Origin: Protula sp. h YS-2021
Taxonomy: Eukaryota > Annelida > Polychaeta > Sabellida > Serpulidae
Reading direction: 5' to 3'
DNA: 64,000 bases
NCBI GenBank assembly: GCA_949752745.1
Contig: OX457025.1
Coordinates: 49,837,601 to 49,901,600, forward strand
In this document: in pieces, positions 1 through 13,120 of the stretch
How the letters are laid out: each line of letters starts with the position of its first letter
How positions within the stretch are numbered: the first letter of the stretch is position 1
The notes under the pieces: model-generated
Seen by the model: the letters and a program-made list of their open reading frames with translations, nothing else
The model's database searches: none
What the model was told of the DNA's origin: nothing
Program-made: the position numbers and the translations under genes

Positions 1-1229
1 CACTGTCCGCACTATGATGCTGAGGAAAAGCACACTAAAACGCATGACCAAATTAATTCACGTTATTGATGATCTAAGTCGGCATTCAGTGTATTGACTG
101 TAGTTGCAATGTAAAACATGGGCACCAGGGATGCAAAGCCCTCAGCCATGGGGAACATACTGGATAAAAGAAACAGCTAAGCTGGAGAGAACCAAGCAGT
201 GCAATAAAACCTATGAAAAAATGCATCAAGTACTTAGAGCACCTGAAATAGGATGACAGTGGTTTAAGATGAAAAAAACAAAAAAATTAATATGAGACAT
301 TGTGCTTTTCAAACTCTAACTACATATGCATCCCATAAGGGAAGAGATATAATGATTGTTTTGCAAAGTGCCATAATTCAACGGTTGCACAGCCGCCTAG
401 CGAATTTTATCTTTATTAGTCCATATAGCTACATCTAAAATATTTTAGCAATTGTAAAAGAATTGTAGGCTAGAGAGTGTTCACAAGACAACTGTTAACG
501 ACATTTGATAATGGTACAAGCGAAAAATGAAAGTCCAACTGAGCCGCTGTCCTTTGGTGAATGTGGCTCATATACAATACCAGCCTTTATTAGTCCATAT
601 ACTAGCTATGTCTCTATGATTCTTTGCTCCGCAGTTCGCGGCGGAGGGGTACTGATAAATTTAAGACTGAACTCACATAAAAATGCTTTGCTAAAGGGAT
701 ACAGCAAACTGGATATTTTCACTAGACGTGCAAGTTATTGTGTCAGTTTTGCAATGAGTGTAACGGAATATGCTACAACACAAGGTGTAGCAATCAATAT
801 AATTCCAGAGGTGAAAAATATATTATACCCAAGCATAATGCGCACCCTGACTTTAAGTCAAACATTTCCTTTAAAAAGCGTATCATACTTGGAAAATTCC
901 GGTATATATTTTCAGAAATATTTGATATGCATATAGCTTTCACTTTGTTTGTTTGTAGGTGGATATATACTGGAAACTACGCTTGGAAGTAATGACTGAA
1001 CTGATAATATATCGTGACAGAGACTTATACCATGCTGTTACAGCTTTCAGTGGAAATAGTGTGGTTAATATTTACATTTTTAAGTACAAAAGATTACTTT
1101 AGCTGAAGTTAATAAACTTTTGAGAGAAAAAGCGCTCAACCCGCTTCAAATAGAAGAATATGCTTATATCATACCAGAGTTAATGACGAAAACCTAAAAC
1201 ACTTCTTAGAACAAAGAGGATTTCCTACC
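1..1229. other. No recognisable gene
   Basis: AT-rich sequence. The open frames at 505-936 and 738-992 have no recognisable domain. A pyrimidine tract followed by TAG near 940-958 resembles a splice acceptor, so a fragment of a spliced gene cannot be excluded. I see no supported feature. Confidence 0.3.
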
Positions 1230-1754
1230 GTGTTTGAGTTAGATTTGTTTAACTGCAGTTTCATAAATGGCCAGATATTTCAGCGGTGTATTGTAATAAA
1301 CTTGTTGAATATAAAAACTATTAATTTGATCGGAACAAGTACAAATGATGCGTCATTGTTAGTTTTGTGGGAAACCTGCGATAAATTAGAAGCTCACTAC
1401 GTAACAGGCTGTGAAAGTCTCAACGGAACTTTTGAACTTATACATCAGAAAAGGTCACTGAGATTATCACAGCTACCGGATTCGTTTACACAAGACAGTG
1501 TTATCAAATTTATGCGTGTGTGTCCAAACCTGGAGTTACTGGAACTTAATGGTGTCATAATTAATGTTCATCAATTTTGTAGCATTTTAGAACTTTCCCC
1601 TCATCTTCGAGGACTACATGCGCCGTATAGTCTTATCGGCGATAACGACCTTATATATTTGATTCCTCACGTAAAAGAACTACAGTATCTATATTTTATC
1701 GAGAGTGATGTGACGCAGTTTGACGTAGACTTTGTTCTACGTGTGAAAGCCTAA
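1230..1754 (+). pseudogene. LRR-like protein fragment, possible host gene remnant
   Basis: A 174-residue open frame with leucine-rich spacing in its second half, for example PNLELLELNGVIIN, PHLRGLHAPYSLI and KELQYLYFIESDV. This resembles the degenerate repeats of F-box/LRR proteins. No F-box is visible upstream and the frame stops abruptly, so it is probably one exon or a decayed copy. The neighbouring sequence is transposon debris. The family assignment is inference from repeat spacing; no specific protein is recognised. Confidence 0.35.
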
Positions 1755-1820
1755 AAGTTATTATATCGGCAGATTACAGAACTTGTTGATCAAATACACA
1801 GCGGCAATTTTAACAACAGC

Positions 1821-2310
1821 ATGGTTCGCGACAAAAACAAATTTAGTCCATTGTGGCTACAGCATAAAGACTATAAAGAATGGATTCTTAAAAATGAAAA
1901 TCAGGCAAAATGTAGCCTGTGCAAGAAAGTAATAAATATTGAAAGCATGAGTCGGCGCTGAAAAGCCACATGCAGTCTGCAAAGCACAAAAGCTTTCTTA
2001 AAACAAAGAAATCGGTACTTAGCAGCTTCACTGCCGCGGAGCCAAGCAAAACAGAGGAAACGCCCCCGTCTCTCAACCGTTGGAAAAATTTTTAGTTAAA
2101 GAAGATGTCCCGAAAGCAGAGATATGTTGGGTTTTACACTGCATTGACCAACACTCTCATATCACTAAGATATTGGTATGGCTACAGTTTTTCAAACTAT
2201 GTTTCCAGACAGTGCAAAAGCCAAAGCATTTGCGTGCGGGTAAGTGAAGACCGCATATGTCACACGTTTCGGATAAGCTCCATATTTTTTAGCGCAGCTT
2301 CAGAGAAGTG
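1821..2310 (+). pseudogene. hAT-like / BED-finger transposase-type relic
   Basis: With frameshifts, the + strand reads a BED/C2H2-type finger: CSLCKKV, a short gap, then KSHMQSAKHKSFL (C-x2-C ... H-x4-H). It continues as a stretch like the conserved block after the finger in hAT-derived proteins (KAEICWVLHCIDQHSH, then MFPDSAKAKAFACG and KTAYVTRFG in changing frames). In-frame stops and at least two frameshifts show it is dead. No terminal repeats or 8-bp duplications were located, so element boundaries are unknown. A domesticated hAT-derived gene fragment is an alternative. Confidence 0.5.
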
Positions 2311-2684
2311 TTGGAGACGCATAGGTTATGTTAAAAAATATGTAATACTCAAGATGAGGTGTGTTTGTGCAAAAATATTTTTAGTTTAATTAAGATTGGT
2401 TCGTATGTAGGTTCGTTGGAGAGGTTTTCCCATTTATCATTGTGTGTTCAACGCGTGTACATTTCTCCAAAACACACTTAACATGTTGAAATTTGATGCT
2501 GAAATTTTACAAGCAAACATTCGTCATGGTGATCTGCTTATGAACCCGAGAAAAAGTGCAACGCCTCGTTCACGGAAAAATGACCAAATGGACTTGTAAA
2601 ATGTTGTCTCGTTTTCCTGTGTCGTATCTAGTTTTGATTGTTCGCGTTCTGTTGTCCACAGTCTATAACTTTCTACTTTAACTA

Positions 2685-3836
2685 TACTGAAGAACAAAAG
2701 AAAGTTCGCACATAATGAAAAATTGTATTGTTACTCACTTTATTGCTCGATTGCCTTCAAATTTGTACCAAACATACCTCTCAGATAGTACTACAATATA
2801 ATCGAAAAATGAAACTTCTGAAGAAATTTTAATGAAAGGTCACAAAGCGTCAAAGTCAGTGTAAATGCCGTTTTGAATTTTCTTCGATTTACAATGTTTA
2901 TAACCGCCACTAATACCGTATGCGGTATCCATTGGAACGCAGTAGGGTCTAGATTCGACTACGCATTGAAGTTATCAACCTATTAATTTTGTATTGAGGA
3001 TATTTGTGCCACTCCTCAATCAATGCTTGCCTCAATTCCGCGAGATTTTGAGGCGGTGGGTTACGGGCTCGAACTTGGCAATCCAGATGATCCCATAGAT
3101 GTTCTATGGGATTCATATTCGGACTACATGCCGACCATGGGAGCATAGCAACATTATTAGCCGCTAAATAATCTCTACACACCCGAACAACGTGTCTCTC
3201 GCGGTTTAGCACCACTCCGACGAGCGTGGATCCCATGTTCGCGTAGGCGCCATATAGCGGTTTTCGAGCTCATACGGTTATTCGTCCGTCCAGGGATCTC
3301 CGTTGTTGCTATTGTGACTGGTCTAAAGCGATCCCGGAGGTGGATCATGCGGATCCGACGATCCTGGTTTGGTGTGGTCACACGCTGTCTGCCACTACGG
3401 TCTTTGATTGATCCAGTGTCCTTATACCGTCTTCTTCTGCTCTTTTACTGCACCCGAAACGTCTGGCAACAAACTGAGCAGAAGCACCAGCTTCAAGCAT
3501 GCCAATAGCCTGGTCGCCACAGTTTTGCGGTATTCGCGACATCGCGGTTCTCCGTTGTTTTCATCGATTTACTGCGTTTACATAGGCAGTTATATTGGAT
3601 GACCACGTGTGTAATTTCATAATTTTTCAATATCGAGCCGGTACTGACTTATGTGGATTAAAATGGTACCGTGCTTGAATGCCTACAAACCCGTAATAAA
3701 TAACCACACCCACATGAAAAAATAACAATGGTTACAAATTCTGATTACAATCTGATTCAAAAAATTAGAAGAAAATATCCATAGATTTTGGAGATTTTTG
3801 GGTTTTTATGTGCGAACTTTCTTTTGTCCTTCAGTA
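2685..3836 (-). mobile_element. Tc1/mariner element, internally deleted, TA-flanked
   Basis: The two ends are inverted repeats of about 28 bp: TACTGAAGAACAAAAGAAAG at 2685 and its complement, one mismatch, ending at 3836. Each end is flanked by TA (2683-2684 and 3837-3838), the Tc1/mariner target duplication. The 1,152-bp length is shorter than a full 1.3-1.6 kb element. The interior carries transposase relics on the - strand. The intact ends could in principle still be recognised by a related transposase. Confidence 0.85.
2949..3400 (-). pseudogene. Tc1-like transposase remnant
   Basis: Two frames on the - strand belong to one transposase. The upstream part (about 3381-3175) has the HTH linker signature TTPNQDRRIRMIHLRDRF. 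The downstream part (3236-2949) has the catalytic C-terminus with WSACSPNMNPIEHLWDHL, where the final acidic residue of the DD34E triad lies in NPIEHLWD. The central part carrying the first catalytic aspartate is missing and the two parts are in different frames, so no active transposase is encoded. Confidence 0.85.
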
Positions 3837-3849
3837 TATATTGAAGGTC

Positions 3850-4050
3850 AGTGTTGAAAACGGATCTGATGCAAGCTTTGCAGTTGGGTTGGCTTTCATG
3901 TGTCTCTGTTTAGTTGTGTGTGTGTCTATTGTAATTGTTATTAGTATCATCTGAATTTCCCAATAGAACCAACCCAATGTGACCCTAACGGGTTGCTGTT
4001 GTCGCTAAACCAACCAACCAAACAAACAAACAAGCAAATAAACAAAATCC
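3850..4050 (+). mobile_element. LINE 3'-UTR fragment with CAAA-type tail
   Basis: It ends in ACCCTAACGGGTTGCTGTTG, a short hairpin-plus-tail motif also present at about 4390-4425 and 20283-20320, followed by a (CCAA)/(CAAA) microsatellite at about 4011-4047. The similarity to the 3' end of the complete LINE at 20.3 kb makes this a 5'-truncated copy of a related LINE. No coding part is retained. Confidence 0.6.
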
Positions 4051-4119
4051 TCCAACGATATTGCCTCTTGAGGCAGCATTCACTGTACACCGCTGTTGAT
4101 ATGGGTCCTTCCTACTTCA

Positions 4120-4437
4120 CTTTAAAATAATTACCACTGTGAAACATATTCTACTCAATTGAGTAGATTTTCAGAACACTCGTTCACGCCACTACAGTAT
4201 GAATTGTATGAAAGACCTTTCCACAAAGGAAGCACCAGGCATAATTCGTTCTTTTCTTAAAGAATTACACTTGAACAGTAAGTTTTAAATTGAATTTAGT
4301 TGGTTTTTAGAGTATACACTACTTATTTTGCCTATTTTAATTGTTTTTAGTTTCAACTGAATCTTTCTATAGCAAAAAAAGCAACACAATATGACAAAAA
4401 CGGGTTGCTGTTGTCGTTAAACCAATCAATCAATCAA
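4120..4437 (+). mobile_element. 5'-truncated LINE 3' end (ORF2 C-terminus and tail)
   Basis: The + strand encodes TVKHILL-x-VDFQNTRSRHY and then KELHL. This matches in arrangement AVKHILIDCVDF and KEIKMY of the LINE at 20.0-20.2 kb, the Cys/His tail of I/Nimb-like ORF2 proteins. The 3' UTR ends in GGGTTGCTGTTGTCGTTAAA and an (ATCA)n tail. There is an in-frame stop inside the conserved motif. This is a typical 5'-truncated dead insertion. Confidence 0.7.
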
Positions 4438-4439
4438 TT

Positions 4440-6580
4440 CAAAAAAATTTCAAATTTCATGAAATTTTAAAAAATTTCGAACTTTTTACCAGCCCTGCTT
4501 ATGCCTATGTTTAAGTATTTATCCTGTAGCATGCATAAACGCTTACTGCATATATGTCCTTGATGAATCCAACAGACTATTGTGTAACAACCACGGATAA
4601 GCGAAAAGAGAAGGAAGGGCAAATGTGGACAGATCAGGAATTGATGAGTGATCGTCAAGTGTCTGCAAACCATGCTCAATAAGTAACAACTACGTGACCA
4701 TTCAGCACACTGTAGCTGATTTAGTTGTACCAAGCACAAAAACCTTTACTTTCTAAGCGCAACCCTTAACCATCATATTGTCTATTGCGTGGGGTTTATG
4801 TTTAATTAATAAAAATTCTCGAAGTCAGCGTGGCATCTGTGTTCCAACAGACACATTTCTAGTTTATTGTTAGGCTCCAACACCAAAAGGTTGGGTGTGG
4901 GGGCCATAGCAATGGTTCCTGTCCGTCAGGGTGTCACCACTGAGGAAGGTCTTCGTTTCCAAGCTATGTCTCTGAAACTACTGAGCTGATTCTTTTCTAT
5001 CTTTCCACAGAAATTGAAGGAATAATAATACCCAGACCATTCAAAACATTATCGAAAAAGTACAACTGCCAACGACCGGTTTCGAGTAACCCATGCGTCC
5101 TTCACCTTTGGACTGTACCCACGGAAATATGTGTGTCCCGTAACTTTTCGGGACCAGTGTCGACTGTCAACAGTTGAAAAGTGAACATAAAAATAGTGTT
5201 TTAGTTTTTCAATTATAAAGAATTTAAATTGTATTTTATCAGCTTAGGTACTAAAAGTGATGTCTGGTCTCTTTGTGTATCATCATTGAAAGTTAATCTG
5301 GTACAGATTCTACATAATGGGTATGTGTTGTATTATAGTTCAAGCAACGATCATAACCGTTAATTATGAGCGACCGTGTTCAAGCCACCTCTCCTGCCGA
5401 GACTCTGGAGGGGGAGACGCCTGGAACTTTATTACCGTTCTCTATTTAATGCGCTGTGCCACTTCACATTGCTTCCCTGTATCGATTCACCAGGGAACGA
5501 TATATGATTCCCAGCGAGAGGGAAATGAGATGCTTTTTTAAAGTTCACTTTGTACATAAATTCTTGTTCTTGAAAAACGAAAATTTTGTAATTGATTTTA
5601 TGGGACAACTATTTTATTTTAATGAAAAAACTGGAAATATTGTATGCTAGTTAAGTCTAGATTTGTCTTATTTTCATACCCTTGTAACATTTGTATATCC
5701 TTTCCTTCGTATAAATGTCCATGTTTAATAGGAATTCTATGAAATTCCTTTCTTTTCAAATTTTGACGTTTTATAAACTAGAATGTGAAGTGACCTTTTT
5801 CATCACAATCAACATATACATCAAAGAAAATGGTTAGGTTCCATTAAACACTGCTTATGCGGTCTAACACCGCCAACACCATCTTATCAGTAAAGAACAA
5901 ATCAAATACGGATTTAATCTCCCTTGTGAAAGTGTACTATCAGAATCCAGAAAGGTAAGTCCAGTGTCATATCTAAATCATTAAAGGTAGCAACCAGAAT
6001 GACGAGAGCATCTTATAATCCGTGGCCACACTAAATACGGATCAGGCGTATGATTCTTCATGGCAGCAATGGGAATATCAGATAAATTGAATAAAGTAGA
6101 GTTATATAAAGTTGAACATGCCAGATTCCAATTGCAACCAGCATTGTTACTACAGTTATACTTTGTCTGTTGTTTATGCAATTGATCGAATAATCCGATC
6201 CCTATAATCAAGTATCACACAAGTTATTTTTAGTGGTGATCCGCCGAAAATGCTTTATGGAAGCATTTTAATTTTTTGTGGGCTGTTTTGCTGTGGCTCC
6301 CGTGCGGGTTTGATCGGATTTCTTCTAAATCTCAGAAGAATATTCTTCATGTAATCTTTTCTTTAAAATTATATTTTTAACTATATTTAAAAAACATTGA
6401 CGTCATATGAAAAATGATAAAGAAAAGGAAAAGGGTTAAAGGTTTTAGTCAGCACTTTATTCTGTATGTGATTGTGGGTTCGACTCCCATAGAGTGCTTG
6501 CACAGCGATATCTTATTCAATAAATTGACACTCTCCAGTGGTAGCACAGGATAAGTATTAGACTGGAGCATATAACCAGT
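4440..6580. other. Intergenic, no gene seen
   Basis: Short open frames only, with no recognisable domain. A B-box-like GGGTTCGACTCCC at about 6477 hints at a tRNA-derived SINE remnant, but no matching A box or cloverleaf was found. Confidence 0.4.
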
Positions 6581-6600
6581 AAAACAGATACCACCAGAAT

Positions 6601-6720
6601 TTCTTCACAGGACAGAAGTAGAAACATCAAGAGAATATCTATATACTAATGATAAGGATTTTCTTCACAGGACAGAAGTAGAAACATCCAGAGAATATCT
6701 ATATACTAATGATAAGGATT
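6601..6720. repeat. Tandem duplication, 2 x 60 bp
   Basis: Two adjacent 60-bp units differ at a single base (AACATCAAGAG versus AACATCCAGAG), so the duplication is recent. Confidence 0.95.
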
Positions 6721-8190
6721 TTCAACATAAATTATTAAATCAGTGTCACTAAAAGTGTGTGTGTACGTTACATAAATGTTAATGCAAAATTTTATAAATG
6801 CTGCTCCACTTACAGTTTAGGTAGAATCATACGTAATGATTTTTCTACTTTCTAAATCAAAATTATTGAGGAATATTGGGACCAGCTGGGATCTAGTGAA
6901 TCAAATAAAAAGGTATGAAGGGTCCAGGGACAAGAATGACCAGTGACATTATTACCGGCAGAGGTTTGGTGAAACAAGTATTAACTGAAGTATTTAATTT
7001 CTTAATACTCATCTTTATGAGCAAAATATCTTGTAGATGTCGAAGCCATCACTATAGGGCTTCCAAAGTGTTAACATTGGTTATCCCGCAAAAAGAATTT
7101 TTTGGGATAAACCAACAGACATGGGTACCCCTAACAGGTGCCCCGGTCACAATGTTTCCAATGCCTGTCAATCATGTTCGATGCAGTTCCTTTCATGTGA
7201 TCGAACCATATCCAACTTATCGTACCAAACGATCCCAATTGATCGGGAGGTAGGCGGATATAATTCGAGTGATGGCTTCTACGTCTGCAAGATATTTTAC
7301 TGATAAAACGAGTCTTAAGAAATTCAATACTTCAGTTTTTAGTTCGAAAATATCGACTTGTAGACTACAAAGCCATCACTATGCTAGACTCGAACTGGTG
7401 GTAGAAATTGAAAACCCAATGCATGCGAACTGGTTGACATGCCGTGTACAAGACATTATGTCGGAAAGGCAGAAATAAAAGAAATTGGATTCAATTTATC
7501 TTTTAATTCAGAGGGGTCTCACAGCGAACTTCCCATTCAACAACAAATAACAATGTAAGTAGGGTTTCACCACGAAGTAAACATTATTAACAAACCATAT
7601 GAAGCTCGAACACACATACATACGGTCTGATACGAGATAATGTTCTCCACGCTCTTTTTCCATAAGAGAGGTACACTAGCCGACTTCGACATCACCACAT
7701 GTGCCGACCCGTCACAGTGGCGTGTTATAAAATGTGCAAAACCATACTGTCTAAACACCCGACCACGCCACTGTGCCGAGCGACCACAGCACCAGTCAAG
7801 TGACGGACAGCGTTAATATCGTCGGTGTAGAGTCGAGCGGTGCTTCCACTACACCGAGTCGGCTTCGTGGCCTTCTTCTTGTAAGCTTTCTTTCAACTCA
7901 TCAGATTGTTGATGAGTCCTACAAGAAGGAGGGATATTATGAATCACTGGTTCAGTAGCAACAAACTAGCCAAGACTATGCAAATTATTTAACGCAGTTG
8001 TATATTCTTGCAAACAGTGTTAAATAAACGTGCTTGACGAGACCCAACAACCAACCCATAATAACTCACACATTGACACACCATTAGCAATACACAGGGA
8101 GTGCACTGCATGCCTACGAGTTTTAATTGACAGTTGCTTTTGAATTTCATCTCAGCAGGCTCTTTAATTATATCATCACATGCTGACAAT
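6721..8190. other. Intergenic with diverged repeats
   Basis: A block at about 6980-7060 recurs in diverged form at about 7300-7390 (shared AAGCCATCACTAT and a repeated ATATC-TTGTAGA-like core). No gene is supported. Confidence 0.35.
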
Positions 8191-8204
8191 ATGGTTTTCT
8201 TGAT

Positions 8205-9800
8205 TTAATTAGATATTGATATTTTGGAACGTAATTTGTCTGAAATTATAGAGTGATGGAAAAGTGCAGACGTGAGATATTTCAAAACCAGATACAAATT
8301 CCCAGGCACCACTGACCTTTCGGAGATAGGATGCTCCAGTTGAAAGAACCTCAGAAAGTCCGACAGTACATCACAGGCAGACGAATCATAACCCAAGGAA
8401 GGTGTGGAACGCTTGAGTGATAAAACCATTGTTCAATAACACGAAAGAAGACCTACTTGGTAAGTCAAGATATCAGTGAAAGCGTACCGCCCTGCTTGAA
8501 CAACCAAGAGACCAGTGTCTAATTGTCCACCAGAAACTTAACACATGACCCTTGAGAAACGTAGAGAATAGTCAAGAAGCAACCAATACTACCTTTCTTT
8601 CCAACACATTGATACGCGATGTGCAGTCGTGAGCAGAACACTGCCCCTTCTCAGTACCCAAATCGTCTCACGATGCATCGTTCTGGACCTGTCTTGGAAG
8701 ATGGATGGAAGAGGGAAACACACACCTTTCAGGAAATTGTTCTCACGCGATCGGTAGTTGAGATCCCTCATTACTAGTAAGGAGAGCCGCAGTCAATGAT
8801 GTGGTGACCAGCCACAACACAGCGCCCCTAAAACCATACGCTAAAACTGGCGAAAATGGCCCCTACTTTCTCTGTGGCAACTAACAAACCAGGAAGTTAC
8901 TCCGGCAGAGACTCGAGGCTTGGGAGTGTACACGACTTGAGCAATCAGGGTTGACAATATTTTAATCCGATTTTGAGCGGAAAACGCTCTGGCCCTTTCA
9001 AAATTTAGGAGGTCACCCCTAAGCTCTATCCATTGAACCGGAACTAACTCGACAAACTGTGGTTGAACACAAACGGTACTGTCGACAACTCGAATTGTAG
9101 AGCGAGAAACCAATAGCTCCCCTCCCCTACCCTGGAAGATTGATAACAGTGAGAGGTTTTCCACATCGGAATGTGAAGATGTGCACCGGAGAGATTTACT
9201 GAGATGCCCCACGTGACCTGACTTAGTAGATTTGATAAAATGTGGAGTGTAAATCTTTGACAATCTGAGCTGCAAGAACTGATTGATTTGTGGCAAGTCT
9301 GTGAGTAGGCGCCAACTGTCCGGGTTTTTTTTGGTGCAAGAAGGCTGAAAAACCCTTGAGTACATAAACGCATCTGTTCTTGGCTCTTTTGTCTAACAGT
9401 TCCAGAATCTGGCAAATTGTAAAGGGATATATCCAACACAACCAACAGACTATTTGTTTGGAAGCACCGAGTGATTGCCAAGCTTGCCAAAAATTCTTTA
9501 GCCTTCCTTCTACAGGCACATTTGCACTCGATCTGACTGGTGGAGAAACCAGTTCTTTGTAACAAGTATCCGTTGGAGATCTCTGCACGATGTCGACCAT
9601 ATATTTTGATTGACTGTTATCTTCGAAGGAGCAGCCGGCTTTCTAGTGCCCACCTTGGCTTCTTGGCCTGAGGAGTAGATGCCGCTGAAGACTCCAGTGA
9701 CTTTTTGGTCGCAGGCATGGAAGACATGGCAGACTGTCTCTGCCTTGTTCTGATGTGCTGCCGGTTCAAAGCTCTACACATAAGTGTATCTTGTGACTTC
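8205..9800 (-). pseudogene. DIRS-like retrotransposon remnant (RT and recombinase pieces)
   Basis: On the - strand, frames at 9600-9044 read a reverse-transcriptase N-terminus with VEGRLKNFWQAWQSLG. This is followed by WGISVNLSGAHLHIPMWKTS and YWFLALQFELSTVPFVF. These correspond to the DLKDAYxHIPI and LPFGLSTAPxVFT blocks typical of DIRS-type RTs. Further downstream (8429-8205), LYLVLKYLTSALF resembles the region before the DIRS tyrosine recombinase. The frames shift several times and the catalytic DD box is not seen, so it is dead. A Ty3-like RT is a less likely alternative because LST replaces the usual LCN. Confidence 0.6.
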
Positions 9801-10439
9801 ACCCTGCCTCGATTGCCTGTTTCAATAAATTCGGGCTGAAAAGTTACGATTGATCGTCCCTTGGTGGAAATCGATGTTTACGAGCGTCTTCTGCTCTGAC
9901 ATTTGAATGTGGCAACGTTTGGTCGGACCATAAAACCACCAAAGAAGCCAGCAGGTAGGCATGCAGCTTAAATAGATCGGAAGACGCTGCCACCATTGAA
10001 TCGAAAACGGTTCCACAAATTTTTACAAAGTGTGGACCATCAAATCTCGAAACGTGTGTGCAGACGACTTATCACTCTTTCAACGCTTACATTCTTAGCC
10101 CAATCACAAGCCGACTACCTCACCTCAAAAGGAAATAAAAAATAAATCCTCCAGGTGTACGCATTAGTCGCGACGATTCTCCGAAGCACAAAGCTGTATA
10201 TCTGAGAGCGGTAGACCTGCTATGCAGATTTTATTTTGGTCACCGGCCTGCTTGATGTAAGCTCAGGGGTTCGAGATCGGCTTTATGTCGCCAACAGAAA
10301 GAAAGCCACATAAGTAAGCAATAACTGCTATTGTTGCCATAAAAATCACTAAAATAAAATATAACACTATCCAATCACTTTAAATTCAATAAAATACTGA
10401 GAAGTGTGATATAAAGTCAATACAGCGACGTTAACAAGT

Positions 10440-11960
10440 GATCGTTACATTGCGCGAGTGAGCCTTGCCATGCTTGTCACGATAACGGGTCGATACAACG
10501 GTTATACGGTTAAAATAAAATACAACATGACATAATCACTGACTATTGCGTAAAAAATTGAAAGCAATGGAAAAGACGATATAGCCACGTTAACACGAGA
10601 TTGAGACGCTGCACAAGCAAACTGTGACATGTGCGACCCGGTACTGTGATACTCGTCAGTGAAGCGATACGACAGATTCGACCTGTCACGTAAACAACCC
10701 TCGGTTGTGACGACCCGTCACAGTCACGAGTAGCCACAATAGCTACTCGTCACATACACAACGCGTGGCGGCAACAACCCGTCGCATAATCGACTCATCA
10801 CGTGACTGGCTCGTCACCCTCGCGAGTCGTGACAGTGACAACCAGTTGCCGACACGAAATGCGACCTATCACATGATCGACCAGTCACTGCAATGGGACG
10901 TGAAAGTGACGACCACTGAGTACATAGTTTCACGCTGCACTATCCGACACAGTGACGACCCGTCGCAGTCACGGAATGGGCCAGGTACGACCCGCCACGT
11001 GAACAAGTCGTGATGGCACCGATCCTTACCAGCGACGAGTGGTCCTAGTCACGACTCGTCACGAACACGATACATTACACTCACGAGTCATGGTATGATC
11101 GATCTGTCACATAATGGACATCGTTACGGGTCGTGACAATGACCACCCGTTGCAAGCACAGTGGTGATAGCATTAGCTCATCACATGATTGAACCGTCAA
11201 TGCTACAGGTCGTGGCATGACGACTCGTAGCATACACGATTCGTGTGATAGTAATCTAGCCCACTGCATTCGCCGAGCTGAGGTAAATGGAGCAAACGTC
11301 ATACCTGCTTACCGCTCCCCGAACTTGGGACCTTGGGATTAGCAGCCCTACGCTCTAAAAAAAAGAAACAAGACCTGGACTTGAACGATACGCTACTGTA
11401 AGCACAAGTTACATGATCGAATTATGCTGAAATGGTGACAGTGGCGTATAGCAGCAACTCGATCGCGTGACTGTACCTGTGTCATGACATATGCTTACAC
11501 CATGTCGTGTTTTTAACAAATTGGGACAGTTGCGTTTAACCGCAACACTGCTGTGTGACAGGTCGTTGCTGTCACGACATGGGCTCGTACTCGACCACGT
11601 GATTGTACCTGTGTCGACCGTGACACATGATCTATGCTTACACCGTGTTGGTGTTGCATATACAATTCGTGATAACAGCGACCCATCCCTTGATCGACCT
11701 GTCACTGCAACGGGTCATGACATGACATCATGACATGTGCTCGTATTTGATCACATGATACTACTTGTGCCGATAACCCCCATACTGTGACACGTGGTCG
11801 ATGATGACGGCGTATTGGAGCTGCAGCAACCCGACACAGTGTCGTACCTGTTACAGGTACGATGCTTCTGTAACGACAATATGAACAACTCAACTGTGCC
11901 AGAGGTGGACATGAGCGGCTACACGTCTAGCTGCGTGATAAAGCGTCACAACACTAAATG
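10440..11960. repeat. Degenerate satellite rich in CGTCAC/GTGACG dyads
   Basis: About 1.5 kb is dominated by variants of CGACCCGTCACAGTCACGAG and its complement, alternating in orientation at roughly 20-30-bp spacing. The open frames here on both strands are by-products of the repeat. No protein domain is present. Confidence 0.6.
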
Positions 11961-12580
11961 CATTCGCGTCTATCACAGAAACAGATAGCGTAGACAACTC
12001 CTCAAAGGGAGCTGCCGCAGTATCAAACCAGTGGAATACTGACTTCCTAAATCTTGTGATAACTGCGTGTCCGACGATCCTACAATGCCTTGTTGCGGAT
12101 AGAAGGGAAGAAGGGCAGCGGAAAGTTGAAACTTTCCCGTCTGCAGAACCGACTCGATGCAAACTGTTTACCAACCACCAGAGAAACCCTCGAAATGAAA
12201 ATTCTGAGGAAATCGCCCAGAAACCGTCTCACGGTCTGCTACCAGTATCCTACACAACGTTGTTAATGGCAGGGAAGCATTTACCGAGAGCCGATCTGAC
12301 AAAAGTATAGTCACATAGTGACATATTGTTACGGCTACCGATAACATTTTTTTTATGAATCGCGTTAGTCTACAAGTCGATATTTTTGAAATTAAAATGG
12401 GCTTGTGTAGTTGAAAAACGTGGTAGTCATATTTTAAGAACCGGTTACTGAAAATTTTTCAAAGGACTACGCCAAAAAAATAAAAGCATTCTAAGACATT
12501 TTTAAGAAAACGCCGAATAAATCTAATCAAACCACAGCAAGCAACGCATTATAAAAAAAAAACAAAAGCAAATTTTGAAG
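11961..12580. other. Intergenic, no gene seen
   Basis: The frame at 12056-12310 has no recognisable domain. The remainder is AT-rich. Confidence 0.35.
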
Positions 12581-12589
12581 AATCGCAAC

Positions 12590-13120
12590 AAATTTTTCAA
12601 AACAGAAACGTACAGGAAGCATTCGTATAAAATTATGAAGGAATCCAGTGCAAAATGGGGCATTTTGGCTGCTAAAGTTTTTTTTAAATGCACCCCCTCA
12701 ATTTAGGGAATTTTTGGCGGATTGGCATAAAAAAGTAACTTTTCAGAAGTGGGCCAGCTAGCAAATATTTGGACAATTGCCTAAAATTCTTTGGGCAATT
12801 GTCTAAAAACTAAATGCTTTCCATTTGGCCAATTTGTTTGATGGCTCACCAAAAAATTTCAAGAGAGGCTTACCCGGTAAACATTCGCACAAAACTTAAA
12901 GGCGGTCTGATCAAAATTGTGGAAGTAGAAGTATTTTTAAAATTGGCTTCAAAAAATTATTAATACCTCTGTTTGGATAATTTTTGGCGAATTGCCAAAA
13001 AAAGAAGAAATTTTTCTAGAGAGGCCTACCTAGAGAGCGTTAGCACAAAATTTGAAAGGAATTTGATCATAACTGAGGGCGGAGAAGCATTTCAAGTAAA
13101 CATTTACATGCGTACATACA
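12590..13120. repeat. Diverged ~150-bp repeat units
   Basis: Similar blocks start at about 12600, 12870 and 13020, each with a core like GGTAAACATTCGCACAAAA followed by TTTTTGGCGAATTGCC variants. This looks like a degenerate tandem array or a non-autonomous element without identifiable ends. Confidence 0.45.

Noticed and set aside
6430..6500. Possible tRNA or SINE (B-box-like GGGTTCGACTCCC)
   Set aside because: No convincing A box, acceptor stem or second copy could be shown; a similar weak signal at about 10255 is equally incomplete.
10543..11893. Multiple 60-98-codon frames on both strands
   Set aside because: By-products of the degenerate GTCAC/GTGAC satellite; no domain.
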